NCBI GenBank assembly: GCA_028274465.1
Contig: CM051455.1
Span: forward strand, 49,205,351-49,269,350
From: Plantago ovata
Lineage: Eukaryota; Streptophyta; Magnoliopsida; Lamiales; Plantaginaceae
DNA: 64,000 nt
Reading direction: 5' to 3'
The notes beneath the pieces are model-generated. The model did no database searches. It was given only the letters and a program-made list of their open reading frames with translations, and had not been told where the DNA came from. Below, piece after piece: positions 11,891 through 22,076 of the stretch. Within the stretch, counting starts at the first letter, position 1, and every line of letters starts with the position of its first letter. The position numbers and the translations under genes were made by a program.

Positions 11891-11984
11891 TTAGTGACAT
11901 TTTGTCCGATTGGGAAATTGTAGCAATCCACGCAATGTTTAAAGTTCGGAGATTGTACCCCCTAATATTTGCATAATTAGCTAA

Positions 11985-12215
11985 GTCTTGATTTTATTTT
12001 ATTTTTTAATGAAAAAGATAATGTATTAATATTAATAACAAACCATCGATACATCATGATTATCAAACGGAAACCTATCTAACCCATGACAATCACAAGT
12101 AGTATCAACCGCTAGCAAATGAGCAACCTTATTACAATCTCTAGGTACATAAGAAAATGTAATAAAGTCAAAAACAGTTGCCAAATGTTCTCTTTATTTT
12201 GTTGCGCAACTTGTT
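11985..12215 (-). mobile_element. 5'-truncated LINE 3' end with RNase H tail
   Basis: On the minus strand 12200 to ~12025 reads HLATVFDFITFSYVPRDCNK followed by VAHLLAVD and a tail ending SMVCY then a stop. This matches the end of the RNase H domain of plant LINE ORF2 proteins. It is followed by a short AT-rich 3' UTR and an A-rich tail (AAAAAATAAAATAAAA) at 12009-11985. Upstream coding sequence is absent, as expected for 5'-truncated insertion. TSDs were not resolved. Confidence 0.65.
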
Positions 12216-12527
12216 TCTCATGTGGAAGGTCAAGTAGGTAAGCACTACGACACGACAACCTCTAATATAGAATGTGATGTCTATGTGTGATATCACATTA
12301 TTTATTAGAGAATACCATAGTGATTACGACTCTAACATCTAATAAACCGAGACTGTTTTCTTTTGGCTTCAGGTTAATTTTCAATTTTCACAGTTGCCAT
12401 GGTTAAATAGTTGAAGTTCATATTAATATGGCAACCGGTTTATACTTAGGGAACTACTTGTGGTCCTGGAGTGGTCTAAGCCAATCTGTAATATGCAAAC
12501 ATAAGCATATTATTGATAAATCGACAT
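12216..12527. other. Intergenic
   Basis: No gene or element recognised between the LINE fragment and the hAT element. Confidence 0.4.
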
Positions 12528-12535
12528 CCTCCAAG

Positions 12536-12834
12536 CAGGCCAGGTTCTAGCCCTATGCAGCCTGTTCAACCGCATAGGGCCCCCGGAATATTGGGGCCTC
12601 AAATTTCTACTTCTGTTATATAGGTTGTATAAAAATACGATGTAGACCAAGCCTAAATTATAAGTTGTCCCGGTGGTTTGGAAGTGAGTTTGTTTCTTGA
12701 CTAGCCATGGGTTCAATCACTATTAGGCCCATCATTTTTTAGTACTTTTATATGCATGGAATTTTTCACTTTTGTTTTTTCTTTCCTTTTTTCAAATATT
12801 TGCATGGGGCCTTCTAATACTTATGCCAACCCTG
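12536..12834. mobile_element. hAT-type MITE, 299 bp
   Basis: Flanked by an exact 8 bp duplication CCTCCAAG (12528-12535 and 12835-12842). Ends CAGGCCAGGTTCTAGCC and, inward from the right, CAGGGTTGGCATAAG are imperfect inverted repeats. GGGCCCC and GGGGCC blocks near both ends match the pattern of the hAT element at 26125-26429. No coding capacity. Confidence 0.85.
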
Positions 12835-12842
12835 CCTCCAAG

Positions 12843-13825
12843 TCATATTGGTCTCAAATGCGGCCAAGGCTAGCATACTACACCTCTAGTATTAAGTTGA
12901 TATTCAACAACTGTAGTTGTACTTATTTATAGCCATTAGATTTGATGGTAACTGTATCACCCATACATATTTTATCCATCACCATCAATACCACTTATCA
13001 CAAAATGAATACCACTTATCAATGAAATTACATAACTAACCTTATATTTTCACAAATCTCCCGACGAGTTTTCCAATTTTCCGCTCCTCTTCTATTTCCA
13101 CCCCCTCCCATATTCTGACACATGTCCCTTTATTTGGACTTTCTATAGTATAGTATGTAGTATTTGAAAATAATATATTATAGATCATTCTAAATTTTTA
13201 ACCTAAAAATTTATTCAACTTCTAAAGATCTCCCACACCCTATATATACATTTGAGTACAATGGTATTATTTCCACCAATTAAACTTTATGCTCTATACA
13301 TATAATCAAGCGAAAAACGTTTTATTTTATAATAGATAATCTACACTCTATTGAGACTCTTTACATTTGATCTTGGAACATTTTTTTTTTTTTTTTTTCA
13401 TTTTAAAGGTTTTGTATGATGTGTGTGGAGTTTGTTTTAAGGATATCACCCACAATAAAGGTATCTGCTAAGTTTGAAACTATCGCAATTTGTTGCGGTT
13501 TAAGTTGACTTACTGCGGTTTGCAGGATTAAATCTTTACGCATAGCATGTAACACAATTGTAGCAAAAGTAATACTTCCTTATCATACAAAGGGACTTCT
13601 CAAGCTCTCTCCATTGTTTAAAACATTAGTAAGCATGAGACATAAATGAAAAAAAAGAAAGCACCAGTAAGAAGAAACCACGAGTATATCACAAGGATGT
13701 TCATCATGCAACAACCACGCTCCATCCACTCCTACCCACCACCTCATATCCTTATACAACCTCCCAAACTCCAACGTCTTATGTTTTATGAAGACGAAAT
13801 CTTTGTTACTGTGTGCAAATAATTC
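12843..13825. other. Intergenic, with a T20 tract
   Basis: No gene was recognised. Poly(T) near 13380-13399. The last part leads into exonuclease copy 2, whose recognisable homology with copy 1 starts near 13826. Confidence 0.4.
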
Positions 13826-14088
13826 AATTCACATTAATCGGTGATCCATGGCGTGTATCGCAGTTTCTGCAATAACCCATCGCAGCAAGTTCTTGTGGGG
13901 CTTTGATATAGAGTGGCTCCCCAATCTGGAACCGGGAGACGACCACCCGAGTGCAACGCTCCAACTTTGTCCTAGAAAGTATTGTTTAATCATATAACTT
14001 CTCCATGTTGACCGCATCACTACTACTCTACGTAGATTTCTTCAAGATCCACGATTCATATTTTGTGGTGTTCGTGTGGATCGGAAGA
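13826..14088 (+). pseudogene. Werner-type exonuclease pseudogene, copy 2, 5' part
   Basis: Matches copy 1 at 10253-10515: from the CAATTCACATTAATCGG start through the motif I region (VVGL/F DIEWLPN in copy 2, with the usual W kept), then SATLQLCP, and FLQDPRF. It has its own stop codon after CLII, so it was broken independently of the transposon. It is cut by the CACTA element at 14089; the last three bases AGA (14086-14088) are the target duplication. The other half lies at 21235-21533. Confidence 0.75.
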
Positions 14089-14104
14089 CACTACAAGAAA
14101 TACT

Positions 14105-14520
14105 GGTTTTAGCAACCACTTTTAGCGACGGATCGATCGGTTGCTAAAATTAGCGACCGATCGGTCTTTTGACGGATAAAAGGCCTTTAGCGACGGATAA
14201 TAAAAATCGTGGGAGAGCGCGACCGTAAACCCTTAGAGCGTACGGGGTTTAGCGACGGATTAGCCATCGGTCGCTATTTAGCGACGGATGGACCCATCCG
14301 TCGCTACATTTGCGACCGATGATCGCATCCGTCGCGACCTTTTAATTTATTTTTCTTTTATTATTTTGTTGGTCAACATGCTTAGCGACCGATGGTTCCA
14401 TCGGTCGCTAAGCTATATTTAAAAAAAATAAAAAATGTTGCGACGGATGAGCTAATCGGTCGCTAAATAGCGACCGATCGCTATTTAGCGACGGATTCGC
14501 CATCCGTCGCTAACTGTTAC
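14105..14520. repeat. Left subterminal repeat array of the CACTA element
   Basis: At least ten copies of the 9-12 bp motif TTAGCGACGGAT / GCGACCGATCGG in direct and inverted orientation, several forming perfect short hairpins such as GCGACGGAT..ATCCGTCGC. The right array at 20882-21225 mirrors it. Confidence 0.9.
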
Positions 14521-14529
14521 TAACTTCAT

Positions 14530-15367
14530 CGTCTTCACCGGCAGACGACGGACAGAACACACACACCCACCAACATTTCTCTCTCGCGACTCCAATCTCT
14601 CCTCCCCTATTTTATTCATTTCTTCACCATTTCAATCAATCTTATAGTCATTTCGAAGCTCTTCCATCAAGGAACAAGTGTAGCTATTCAATTGCGTGAT
14701 TATTTCCCCATTTCTTCCGCAATCAAAGGTATATATTTCGAACCCTAACTTGTCTAAATTTTAGTATTCTTCATTTTTTTTTTCAATTCATTGAATTGTA
14801 TGCATTCTACTAGTATCTATTATGTTGTGTAGCTCAAATTAGGGGGGATGCACAAGTTTTAGTTGGTGAATTGATAGATTTGGGATGAATTGGGTATTTT
14901 ATAGTTGAGTTCGATTATGTTTGGTATTTGAATTGAGTTGGATTACGTAGTTAGTTTTGTTCAATTAGTGTAGTTTTGTTTCGGATATACTAATTACTAA
15001 TTAGATTTGGAAATTGTATAAGTATAATGGAAATATGAGTAAATTATTGTGTATTGTAAGTAGTTATAATAATGGAAATTGTATAATTATAATGGAAGTA
15101 TAGATAAATATATGTAATTATAGTATATTGTAAGTAGTTATTATAATGAAAATTGTATAAAATATAGATAAATATAAGTAATTATTGTTTTAAAAAACGT
15201 AAGTATGAAGGAAATAACTCGATCATAGGTAAATTTAAATTAGAAAATATTGGGAGTATATATAATGCAATGTAAAAAACTGATAATTAAAATAAATAAT
15301 CGATGAAAAGATACGTTAGCCGCCGCAATGTACTAAACTTCTATTGGCCAGGTTTAGCATTCAATAG
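14530..15367 (+). other. Leader and first intron region of the CACTA transposase
   Basis: 14560-14728 is CT-rich and looks like a transcribed 5' leader ending at a possible donor AAAG|GTATAT. The following AT-rich ~640 bp could be its intron, ending TTCAATAG|AGGG at 15367. The usual Transpos_assoc domain of TNP2 proteins is not found here, so the N-terminal coding part has probably been lost. Confidence 0.45.
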
Positions 15368-18300
15368 AGGGTGTTGTTAATGAGGAGCCTCCGAATGCTG
15401 AGTCACAACAGTTCTTTGACTTGTTGGAAGCGTCCAAGATGCCACTCTACCCGGGGTGCAGGATGAATGAATTGTCCGGCTTGTCTAGAATTATGAGCAA
15501 CAAGGAGGGTGGTGGGAATTCAGAAAACAACTGCAACGATTGGTTGAGTTTGATCACAGATATTGCGCCTGAAGGAAGCCTAGTTCCAACAAACTATTAC
15601 CAAGCGCAGAAGAAGATGAAGGCGATGGGATTGCCTATGGAGAAAATAGATTGCTGCCCGGGTATGTGTATGATCTATTGGGGGGGGAGGATGAAGGTTT
15701 GTTGAAATGTAAACATTGTGGGAAGGACGGGTATAGTCGTTACAAGGAGGGCGCTGCAATGAAACGACAGAAGAAGAATCTCTCCCACAAGAAAATGTGG
15801 TACTTCCCTATAGGTCCTCGTCTGAAGAGGTTGTATACATCAGATGCATGTGCAGATAAGATGCGTTGGCACAAGGAGAGAGTAGTCGCGGATGACCAAG
15901 AGGGTAAGATGGGTCACCCATCAGACTCGCCGGCATGGAAAGAGTTTGATGTGAAATATCCACAGTTTGCAGCCCAGTCTAGAAATGTAAGATTGGGACT
16001 TAGTATTGATGGTTTCAACCCGTTTGGGAGTGAACGGAAATATTCGTGCTGGCCAGTGATGCTTACACCTTACAACTTGCCTCCGGGTGACTGTTTGAAA
16101 GAACCATTCATGTTCTTGACCGTGCTGGTGCCAGGGCCGGATGATCCAGGACAGAAGATAGATGTCTTCTTGCAGCCACTGATCAAGGAGCTTATAGAGT
16201 TTTGGGAGGATGGTATCCCGGCATACGTGTCTCAACAAAGACGAACTTTACCTTGAGAGCAGCACTACTCTGGACCATCAGTGATTTCCCTGCGTACTCC
16301 ATGTTGTCTGGAAGGAAAACATCTGGATACAAGGCATGTCCACATTGTCTGGATGATGTTGATTCACACTATCTGCCGAAGAGTCGAAAGGAATCTTGGT
16401 TTGATTGTCATCGCAGGTTTCTAGACGATGAACACCCGTTCAGAAAGAACAAGACTCAGTTTCTTAAGAACAAAGTGGTGGTGAAGAAGGCCCCTAAAGA
16501 ACTAACAAGTGCACAACAATTTGCTATTATAGAACGCTTGGGGTACAAGAAAGTAGCTGAGGTTGGGTGGGAACAGCATAACGAGAATATCAAAAGTGAG
16601 TATGGATGGAAAAATAGATGCATCCTATGGGATTTGCCTTATTGGAGTAGTCTTCGCATACGTCATATCTTGGATGTCATGCATATTGAGAAGAACGTAT
16701 TTGAGAATTGCTTCAACACCATTTGTGAAATTCCCAACAAAACAAAGGACACGGTTAGGTCCAGGGAAGAGTTGGATATTCTATGCAGGAGGCCCAGACT
16801 GTCAAACAAGAATGCTGATGGCAAGTGGCCGAAAGCTAAATACACTTTGTCCAAAGAGGCTAGAGCGGAACTTTTTGATTGGGTGAAGTTGTTGAAGTTC
16901 CCCGACAATTATGCTTCTAAATTTGCTCGGTGTGTGGACACGAGTAAGACAAAGATGTATGGGATGAAGAGCCACGATTGTCATGTGTTCATGGAGAGGC
17001 TCATCCCGATTGCATTTCGCCAGCTCTTAGATAGATCGGTATGGAGTGCCTTGACCGAGTTGAGTTTGTTCTTCAAGAATCTATGCACACGGGTTGTTGA
17101 GGTTGAAGTGTTGAAGACGATGAAGGCTAACATACCAGTGATTTTGTGCAAGCTCGAGCGTATCTTTCCACCTAGCTTCTTTGATTCCATGGAACACTTG
17201 CCCATTCACCTACCAGATGAGGCGTTGCTAGCCGGACCTGTTCAGTATCGTTGGATGTATCCCTTTGAGATGTAAATATTTTAGTATCATATTTACAAAC
17301 ATATATGCCACATAATTGTATAGTATATCTAATTATGACAGACATATTATAACAGATACTTAGGCAAGCTGAAGCATTATGTGAAGAACAAAGCTCAGCC
17401 TGAGGGTTCGATTGCCAATGCATACATTCGAGCAGAGACTGCAACTTTTTGCTCCTATTTCTTTGACACTGGGGTCCCTTCGAAGACATCTAGGCCGGCT
17501 AGAAATGCCGACACATTTCAAGTGCAAGAGGACCATAAAGTTTCACTATCAATCTTTAAGGTTTCGGGGAGGGCGTATGGTGAAGAAAAAGTGGCATATC
17601 TGACGGATAAGGAGTACAATGTTGCACATTCGTATGTCCTTCAGAATTGTGCTGAGCTCAAGCCATTCCATGTCAAGTTTACTAGGTTAGTTGCCTTCTT
17701 ACGTTTTACGATTGAATTAAAATCTTATTTTAGAGAAAATGGTAGTATTAAACCAAATATACGCATCATGTGCAGTTTCTTCAGCGCCCGTTGTGTAGAG
17801 CAAAATCTTATAGTGGCGGATGACACAATTGAGGACATGCTTAGGGAGGCCCTAGTCTCCGAATTTCCAACATGGTTCAAAGAGCATGTACAGAACCCGG
17901 CCAACAAAATAACATGTCCTTACTTATGTGGACCTGGGAGAAGATACTCCTCCTTCTCATCTTACATTGTAAATGGACTTAGGTTCAACAGTAGTGAGTG
18001 TGGATCGACAGATGCTACAATCAATGGTGGGGTTCGTGTCTTGGGGAAAGACATAGGTGATGATGTCTACGATTACTATGGGAAGCTTAGGCGTATTGTT
18101 CGCCTTGAATATCCCGGAGTACCTTTGAAAAGAACAATGTTGTTTGATGTTGATTGGTATGATCCCACTGATGTAGGCACCAGAAGGCTTGAGGAGTATG
18201 ATATGGTGGAGATAAACTATAAGAAGAAGTACAAAGTGTACGAACCATTTATCTTGGCAAGTCAAGCACTTCAAGCTGTATTTCTTCAGTTTCCTACCTT

Positions 18301-18499
18301 GAAAAAGGATAAGGGCGATTGGTTAGCTGCTGTGCCTATAAATGCTCGATCCAAAGTTGAGTATGTGGAGAAGGACGAGTCAATTAACAACTCATACCAA
18401 GAAGAAGATGTCGATGGTCAGGCTAGAAAACCTGTACAGACTACAGTAGAAGTTATTCAGCTGCATGATGATGTTTTCATTGACTTACAACCAGAGTAG
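15368..18499 (+). pseudogene. TNP2-like CACTA transposase, frameshifted
   Basis: Order: FFDLLEASKMPLYPGCRMNE (N-terminal TNP2 region), zinc-binding CKHCGKDGYSR near 15709, Transposase_21 core with KMWYFPIGPRLKRLY, LGLSIDGFNPFG (catalytic D), DVMHIEKNVFENC (second conserved D/E block), a DUF4218 segment (HVFMERLIPIAFRQLL to QYRWMYPFE) and a DUF4216 segment (FDVDWYDP). Frames break at the G8 run 15680-15687 and near 16223. Introns 17272-17355 (84 bp; in-frame stop read-through explained by splicing) and 17686-17775 (90 bp, also open) are inferred from GT-AG sites. The Transpos_assoc N-terminus is missing. It would cut and paste CACTA ends together with the neighbouring TNPA-like product. Homopolymer G8 could be a sequencing slip, but the second break lies in ordinary sequence. 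Confidence 0.85.
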
Positions 18500-18637
18500 A
18501 TTATAGAGGGTACGTGAATTAGTACTAGGTAGTTAGATTAGACTTAGCTTAGACTTATCTATTAGGCATATAATAAAAAAATGTTCTTTACTATATCTCT
18601 GATTTTACATCTTATATAATAGGTTGATTATTATTAG

Positions 18638-20628
18638 ATGTCAGTTCCTACGTTGGAGGATATGCTACTTGAGGCTTGGAAAGCCAACTGGCTGTTGGGA
18701 GTTCCACCTTCGGAATGGATGCCAGCTCCCCTTCATGATTATTGGCAGGCCTACTGGCGTGACCACCCAAATGTCCAGCGTCGTTCCTTACTTTATCTCT
18801 TAATGACTTTACATGTTTTATATTCAATTGTGTATGTACTAACACGGATCTTTTTATTGCAGATGCCACGACCCAGGAGGCCACGATACATGACCCCGCA
18901 GTCCCAGAGTTCAGATACCGACGGAGAGGACACCGGGCAGGGCTCACAGCAGGGCTCCCCTACTGTTTTTGGGACTCCACCTGGGTCGAGTAGGGGATCG
19001 ACTCCTCATTCCTCCCTCCACGACCCGTGGGCCCACGTTCCAGACGACGGTTATCCCTTTCAAAGGCCGGAAGATGGTCTTATGTGGAATGGTCGCCCTG
19101 TCCTTTACCCCAATGGAGAGAAGTAAGTATTAGGCATTAACTGATTTACGAACTTTTAATATATATATACCGAACTAACCTTCTCACTATTGACTTACCT
19201 GTTCTTCACAGGTTGTATGGGGAGCGCGCTGCTAAAGTACTCAGTGGGATAATACGGAACAGGATGATCCCACCGCAAGAGGGTGGCAGCCAGTGGCATT
19301 GCATCCCGGACCAAATTAAGGGAGAGCTGTTCGAGGAGCTGAGGGTGAGTTAATAATCGTACATTAATTACCTAATTGTTTGTGTTGTGAGTGGTATGTT
19401 AGCCACTTTGTGTGAGTGGTATGTTAGCCACTGTACTTGGGTGATATGTTAGTCACCATTGTTTTAGTGAAATATAGGACAATGTGAGTGGTATGGTAGC
19501 CACTATATTTGAGTGGTATGTTAGCCACTGAACTTGGGTGATATGTTAGTCACCGATATACTTGAATAGATGTTGTTTCCCCTTGTTATATATTTGATAC
19601 ATGTTAGCTCCCCTTGTTATACTTGAATGTTTTTAAGTATTCAACAACGTATGTGTTTCGATGTTTATTTGTAATTGTGTAGAAAGAATTCTTCCTTCCG
19701 AAAGCATTGCTGATGGATCTCTGGTGGAGCTTCAACTCTCACGGTAGTGCTCTTTACAAGTGCATGGTTCATAACATGAAGAAACTGTGGACACATAACC
19801 GTCCACGTACCGGTGATTGGCCCGGAGATGAAACTTGGGAGGCGTGGAAGGTGTATTGGGCTAACGAGAGAGTCCAGGCGCAGGCTGACCAGAACACTGA
19901 GAACAGGAAGAAGCAGCCGAATGATGGGAGCCGTACCCTTGTGACACACCGTTTTGGCTCTGAGTCGATCTCTACAACACATGTGAGGCAGAAGGTAAGT
20001 GTATTAACTTTGTGAATTCATCATTCTTATACTTGTTATTTACTTGCATTTTGAACTTTCAAACTAAGTATATGATGCTTTCATGTGTCATTCAGTTGAA
20101 GGATAAAGAGAGTCTCCTATTCACCTTGTTCTCGAGATCTCAGAAGGCCAAGAACGGACAGTGGTTGTGTGACGAGGCCACAACAATTGCGGTAAGTTCA
20201 ACAATACATGTGTTTATTAAATACTGATGATTTCATAACTAATTAACAACATAACTAACACCTTATACTCTTGATTTATAATTTCAGACGGCCTACGAGG
20301 CCAGGATTCGTGATCAAGATCTCATTGTTGAGGAAATGAATGCCATTTTCCTCGAGGTGAATCCTCCAGACGAGAAGGGCCGTCGCTTGGGACTGGGGAG
20401 TGCAGCAGCCATCCCTGAATTGGACTCGAGGCCGACTCGTCGTTCCCGTGCCAGTACATCTTCATCATCTTCAGCAGCAGCTTCCGCTCGAGAGCAGGCC
20501 CTCTTACTTCAGTTGCAGGAGAGGGATGAGGAGGTGAAGAGGCTAGCTGCGCAGCAGGCTAAATATGGTACTATGTTTGCTGAGCTGTATGCGAAGCTGG
20601 GGATGGACCCACCTACCTCTCCATGATC
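18638..20628 (+). CDS. Transposase_24 / TNPA-like protein of the CACTA element
   Basis: Inferred exons: a first coding piece from 18638 (MSVPTLEDMLLEAWKANWLL..), then 18863-19122, 19212-19344, 19683-19994, 20096-20191 and 20288-20628, joined at GT-AG sites in compatible frames. Key stretches: PHSSLHDPWAHVPDD, GSQWHCIPDQIKGELFEEL, ALLMDLWWSFNSHGSALYK, NRPRTGDWPGDETWEAWKVY, THRFGSESI, then a Ser/Ala-rich linker and a C-terminal coiled coil (LLLQLQERDEEVKRLAAQQA). This is the Ptta/En-Spm Transposase_24 layout: DNA-binding or accessory protein of CACTA elements that recognises the subterminal repeats. No stop or frameshift is seen within the exons. Whether translation starts at 18638 or at 18863 (MPRPRRPRY) is open, since the first donor is weak. 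Confidence 0.75.
19389..19555. repeat. Intronic minisatellite with palindromic unit
   Basis: Six or so copies of GAGTGGTATGTTAGCCACT and the variant GGGTGATATGTTAGTCACC within an intron of the TNPA-like gene. Each unit can fold on itself (AGTGG..CCACT, GGTGA..TCACC), with compensating changes between the two variants. Confidence 0.8.
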
Positions 20629-20881
20629 CCCTATCCTTTTCGACTTTATTTACTATTTTCTACATGAATATTGTGTACACTATGATATTATTTTGGATTA
20701 GTATTGTGTACGTATGATTATTATTATATGTATGGAGGGTTTTGGTACATTTATTATGATTTTTTTGGAATATTTTTTGGTTTATTTGGTCTATAAGAAT
20801 TTCTGTAACATGTTGCTTAATTGAACATGTTGCATTTGATTTTGGTTCTCATTATTATATCTAAAAAATTAAAAAAAAAAA

Positions 20882-21225
20882 AAATAGCAACCGATGAATT
20901 TATCCGTCGCTAGGAGCTCCAGAGCTCCAGCGACGGATAACTTATCTGTCGCTAAGATCTCCGGAGATCCAACGACGGATGAGTAATCCGTCGCTGGATC
21001 TCCGGGGCCTTTTGCAACAGATAAGTCATCGGTTGCTAAAAGTCAACCTCCTTATCTGTCGCTAATCCGTCGCTAATTCGCGACGGAAAAATCATCGGTC
21101 GCTAATTCGCTAGCGACTAACGGTTTAGCGACGATGATTTTATCCGTCGCTAAAAACACCGATCGGTCGCTAGCGTTTATTATCGACCGATCGGCATCAT
21201 TTAGCGACGGCTAAATGGCCTGATC
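20882..21225. repeat. Right subterminal repeat array of the CACTA element
   Basis: Repeated GCGACGGAT and TCCGTCGCTA motifs in both orientations, including a near-perfect inverted pair CTCCAGAG..CTCTGG-like and GATCTCCGGAGATC. Mirrors the left array and ends at the terminal CACTA repeat. Confidence 0.9.
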
Positions 21226-21234
21226 CTTGTAGTG

Positions 21235-21533
21235 AGACAACATCAAGCTGCTTTAAGTTCATCATTGCTTATGCGTAGCGAATTGTGCAGATATCAATGA
21301 TCCCACGAAGGTGTCGCTCGGAGAACATTTTAGAATAGGTATTGGGTTGAAGAGACGTGCGATGGAGGTTCTTCAACAGGTGATGATGAAGCCGTACGTT
21401 GAATGTGACATTGAGCAAGTGGGATGCTAAGGATCTCGACAAGAACCAAATTGAACACGGAACTATTGATGCTTTTGTTCTGTACAAAATTGCCATGACA
21501 TTGATCAACAAGATGGATGGATCATCTGTTTAG
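21235..21533 (+). pseudogene. Werner-type exonuclease pseudogene, copy 2, 3' part
   Basis: Continues copy 2 after the CACTA insertion, beginning with the duplicated AGA. Homologous to 10517-10790: residues read KFIIAYA, then ISMIP/INDPTKVSL-like, MEVLQQVMMKP, SKWDAKDLDKNQIEH and FVLYKIAMTLINKM, ending TAG at 21531. It shares with copy 1 the frame problem before SKWDAKDL, suggesting that this damage predates the duplication. It keeps an internal segment around VLQQVMMKP that copy 1 has lost. Confidence 0.75.
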
Positions 21534-21943
21534 TTTGGTTTTATTTTGAAACAATATTGTAAATAGAACTATTGGGCTATGTTTTGTGATCTGTCAAATT
21601 AAGTTAGTCTTGATTCTATTAAATATCTCTATCCTAAAATTAGTTCTATCATGCATATGCTGCTTGTGATTTGAGTTATAATAGAAGTAAACTGTAGTAT
21701 GTTTTAGCAGTCGAATTTCGTGTGTTATGTCAACTTGCTTCTTTGCATATATGGTTGTGTTTTTTTAGTTTGCTACATGTAAATATTACATGCACGCATT
21801 AATGTTGTAAAACAGCCACCATCTGTCCGAGTTGTGATAATGATAAAACGCCGAGAGTCGAACACGCTGCATATCCATGTGGCACTAAACTACTGAAATG
21901 TCACCTAATTCGGTGACACGAGTAAAGCCAAGTATGATAGATA
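21534..21943. other. 3' flank of exonuclease copy 2
   Basis: Homologous to the flank of copy 1 up to about 21745 (shared TTGAAACAATATTGTAAATAGAA and GTAAACTGTAGTAT). The remainder is unique intergenic DNA and promoter of LEA gene 2. Confidence 0.5.
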
Positions 21944-21951
21944 GCCACGTC
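21944..21951 (-). promoter_or_regulatory. ABRE-like element (GACGTGGC) of LEA gene 2
   Basis: GCCACGTC on the plus strand reads GACGTGGC on the minus strand, an ACGT-core ABRE variant, ~130 bp before the ATG of the second LEA gene. A TATA box follows at 21980. It parallels the ABRE of LEA gene 1. Confidence 0.55.
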
Positions 21952-21979
21952 ACTAGCCATCCTCAATTTTCCACCTCCA

Positions 21980-21987
21980 TATAAATA
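21980..21987 (+). promoter_or_regulatory. TATA box of LEA gene 2
   Basis: TATAAATA, 97 bp before the start codon, downstream of the ABRE-like site. Confidence 0.6.
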
Positions 21988-22076
21988 TAAATAGCTAAAT
22001 TGAACTTGCAAGAACACCGACCCTTTTATTACAAGCACAAAACATATATATCACTTGTACAAGACTATAAAAAATT

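Larger units (their letters stand above)
14089..21234 (+). mobile_element. CACTA (En/Spm-type) DNA transposon, 7146 bp
   Basis: Starts CACTACAAGAAATACTGG and ends ..CCTTGTAGTG; the inverted termini share CACTACAAG. Exact 3 bp duplication AGA (14086-14088, 21235-21237). Both subterminal regions (14105-14520 and 20882-21225) are packed with copies of GCGACGGAT and GCGACCGAT in both orientations, the kind of sites bound by the TNPA protein. It carries two genes in the plus direction: a TNP2-like transposase (15368-18499) and a Transposase_24/TNPA-like gene (18638-20628). The TNP2 gene is damaged by at least two frameshifts and seems to lack its N-terminal domain, so this copy is probably not autonomous. 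Confidence 0.95.
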
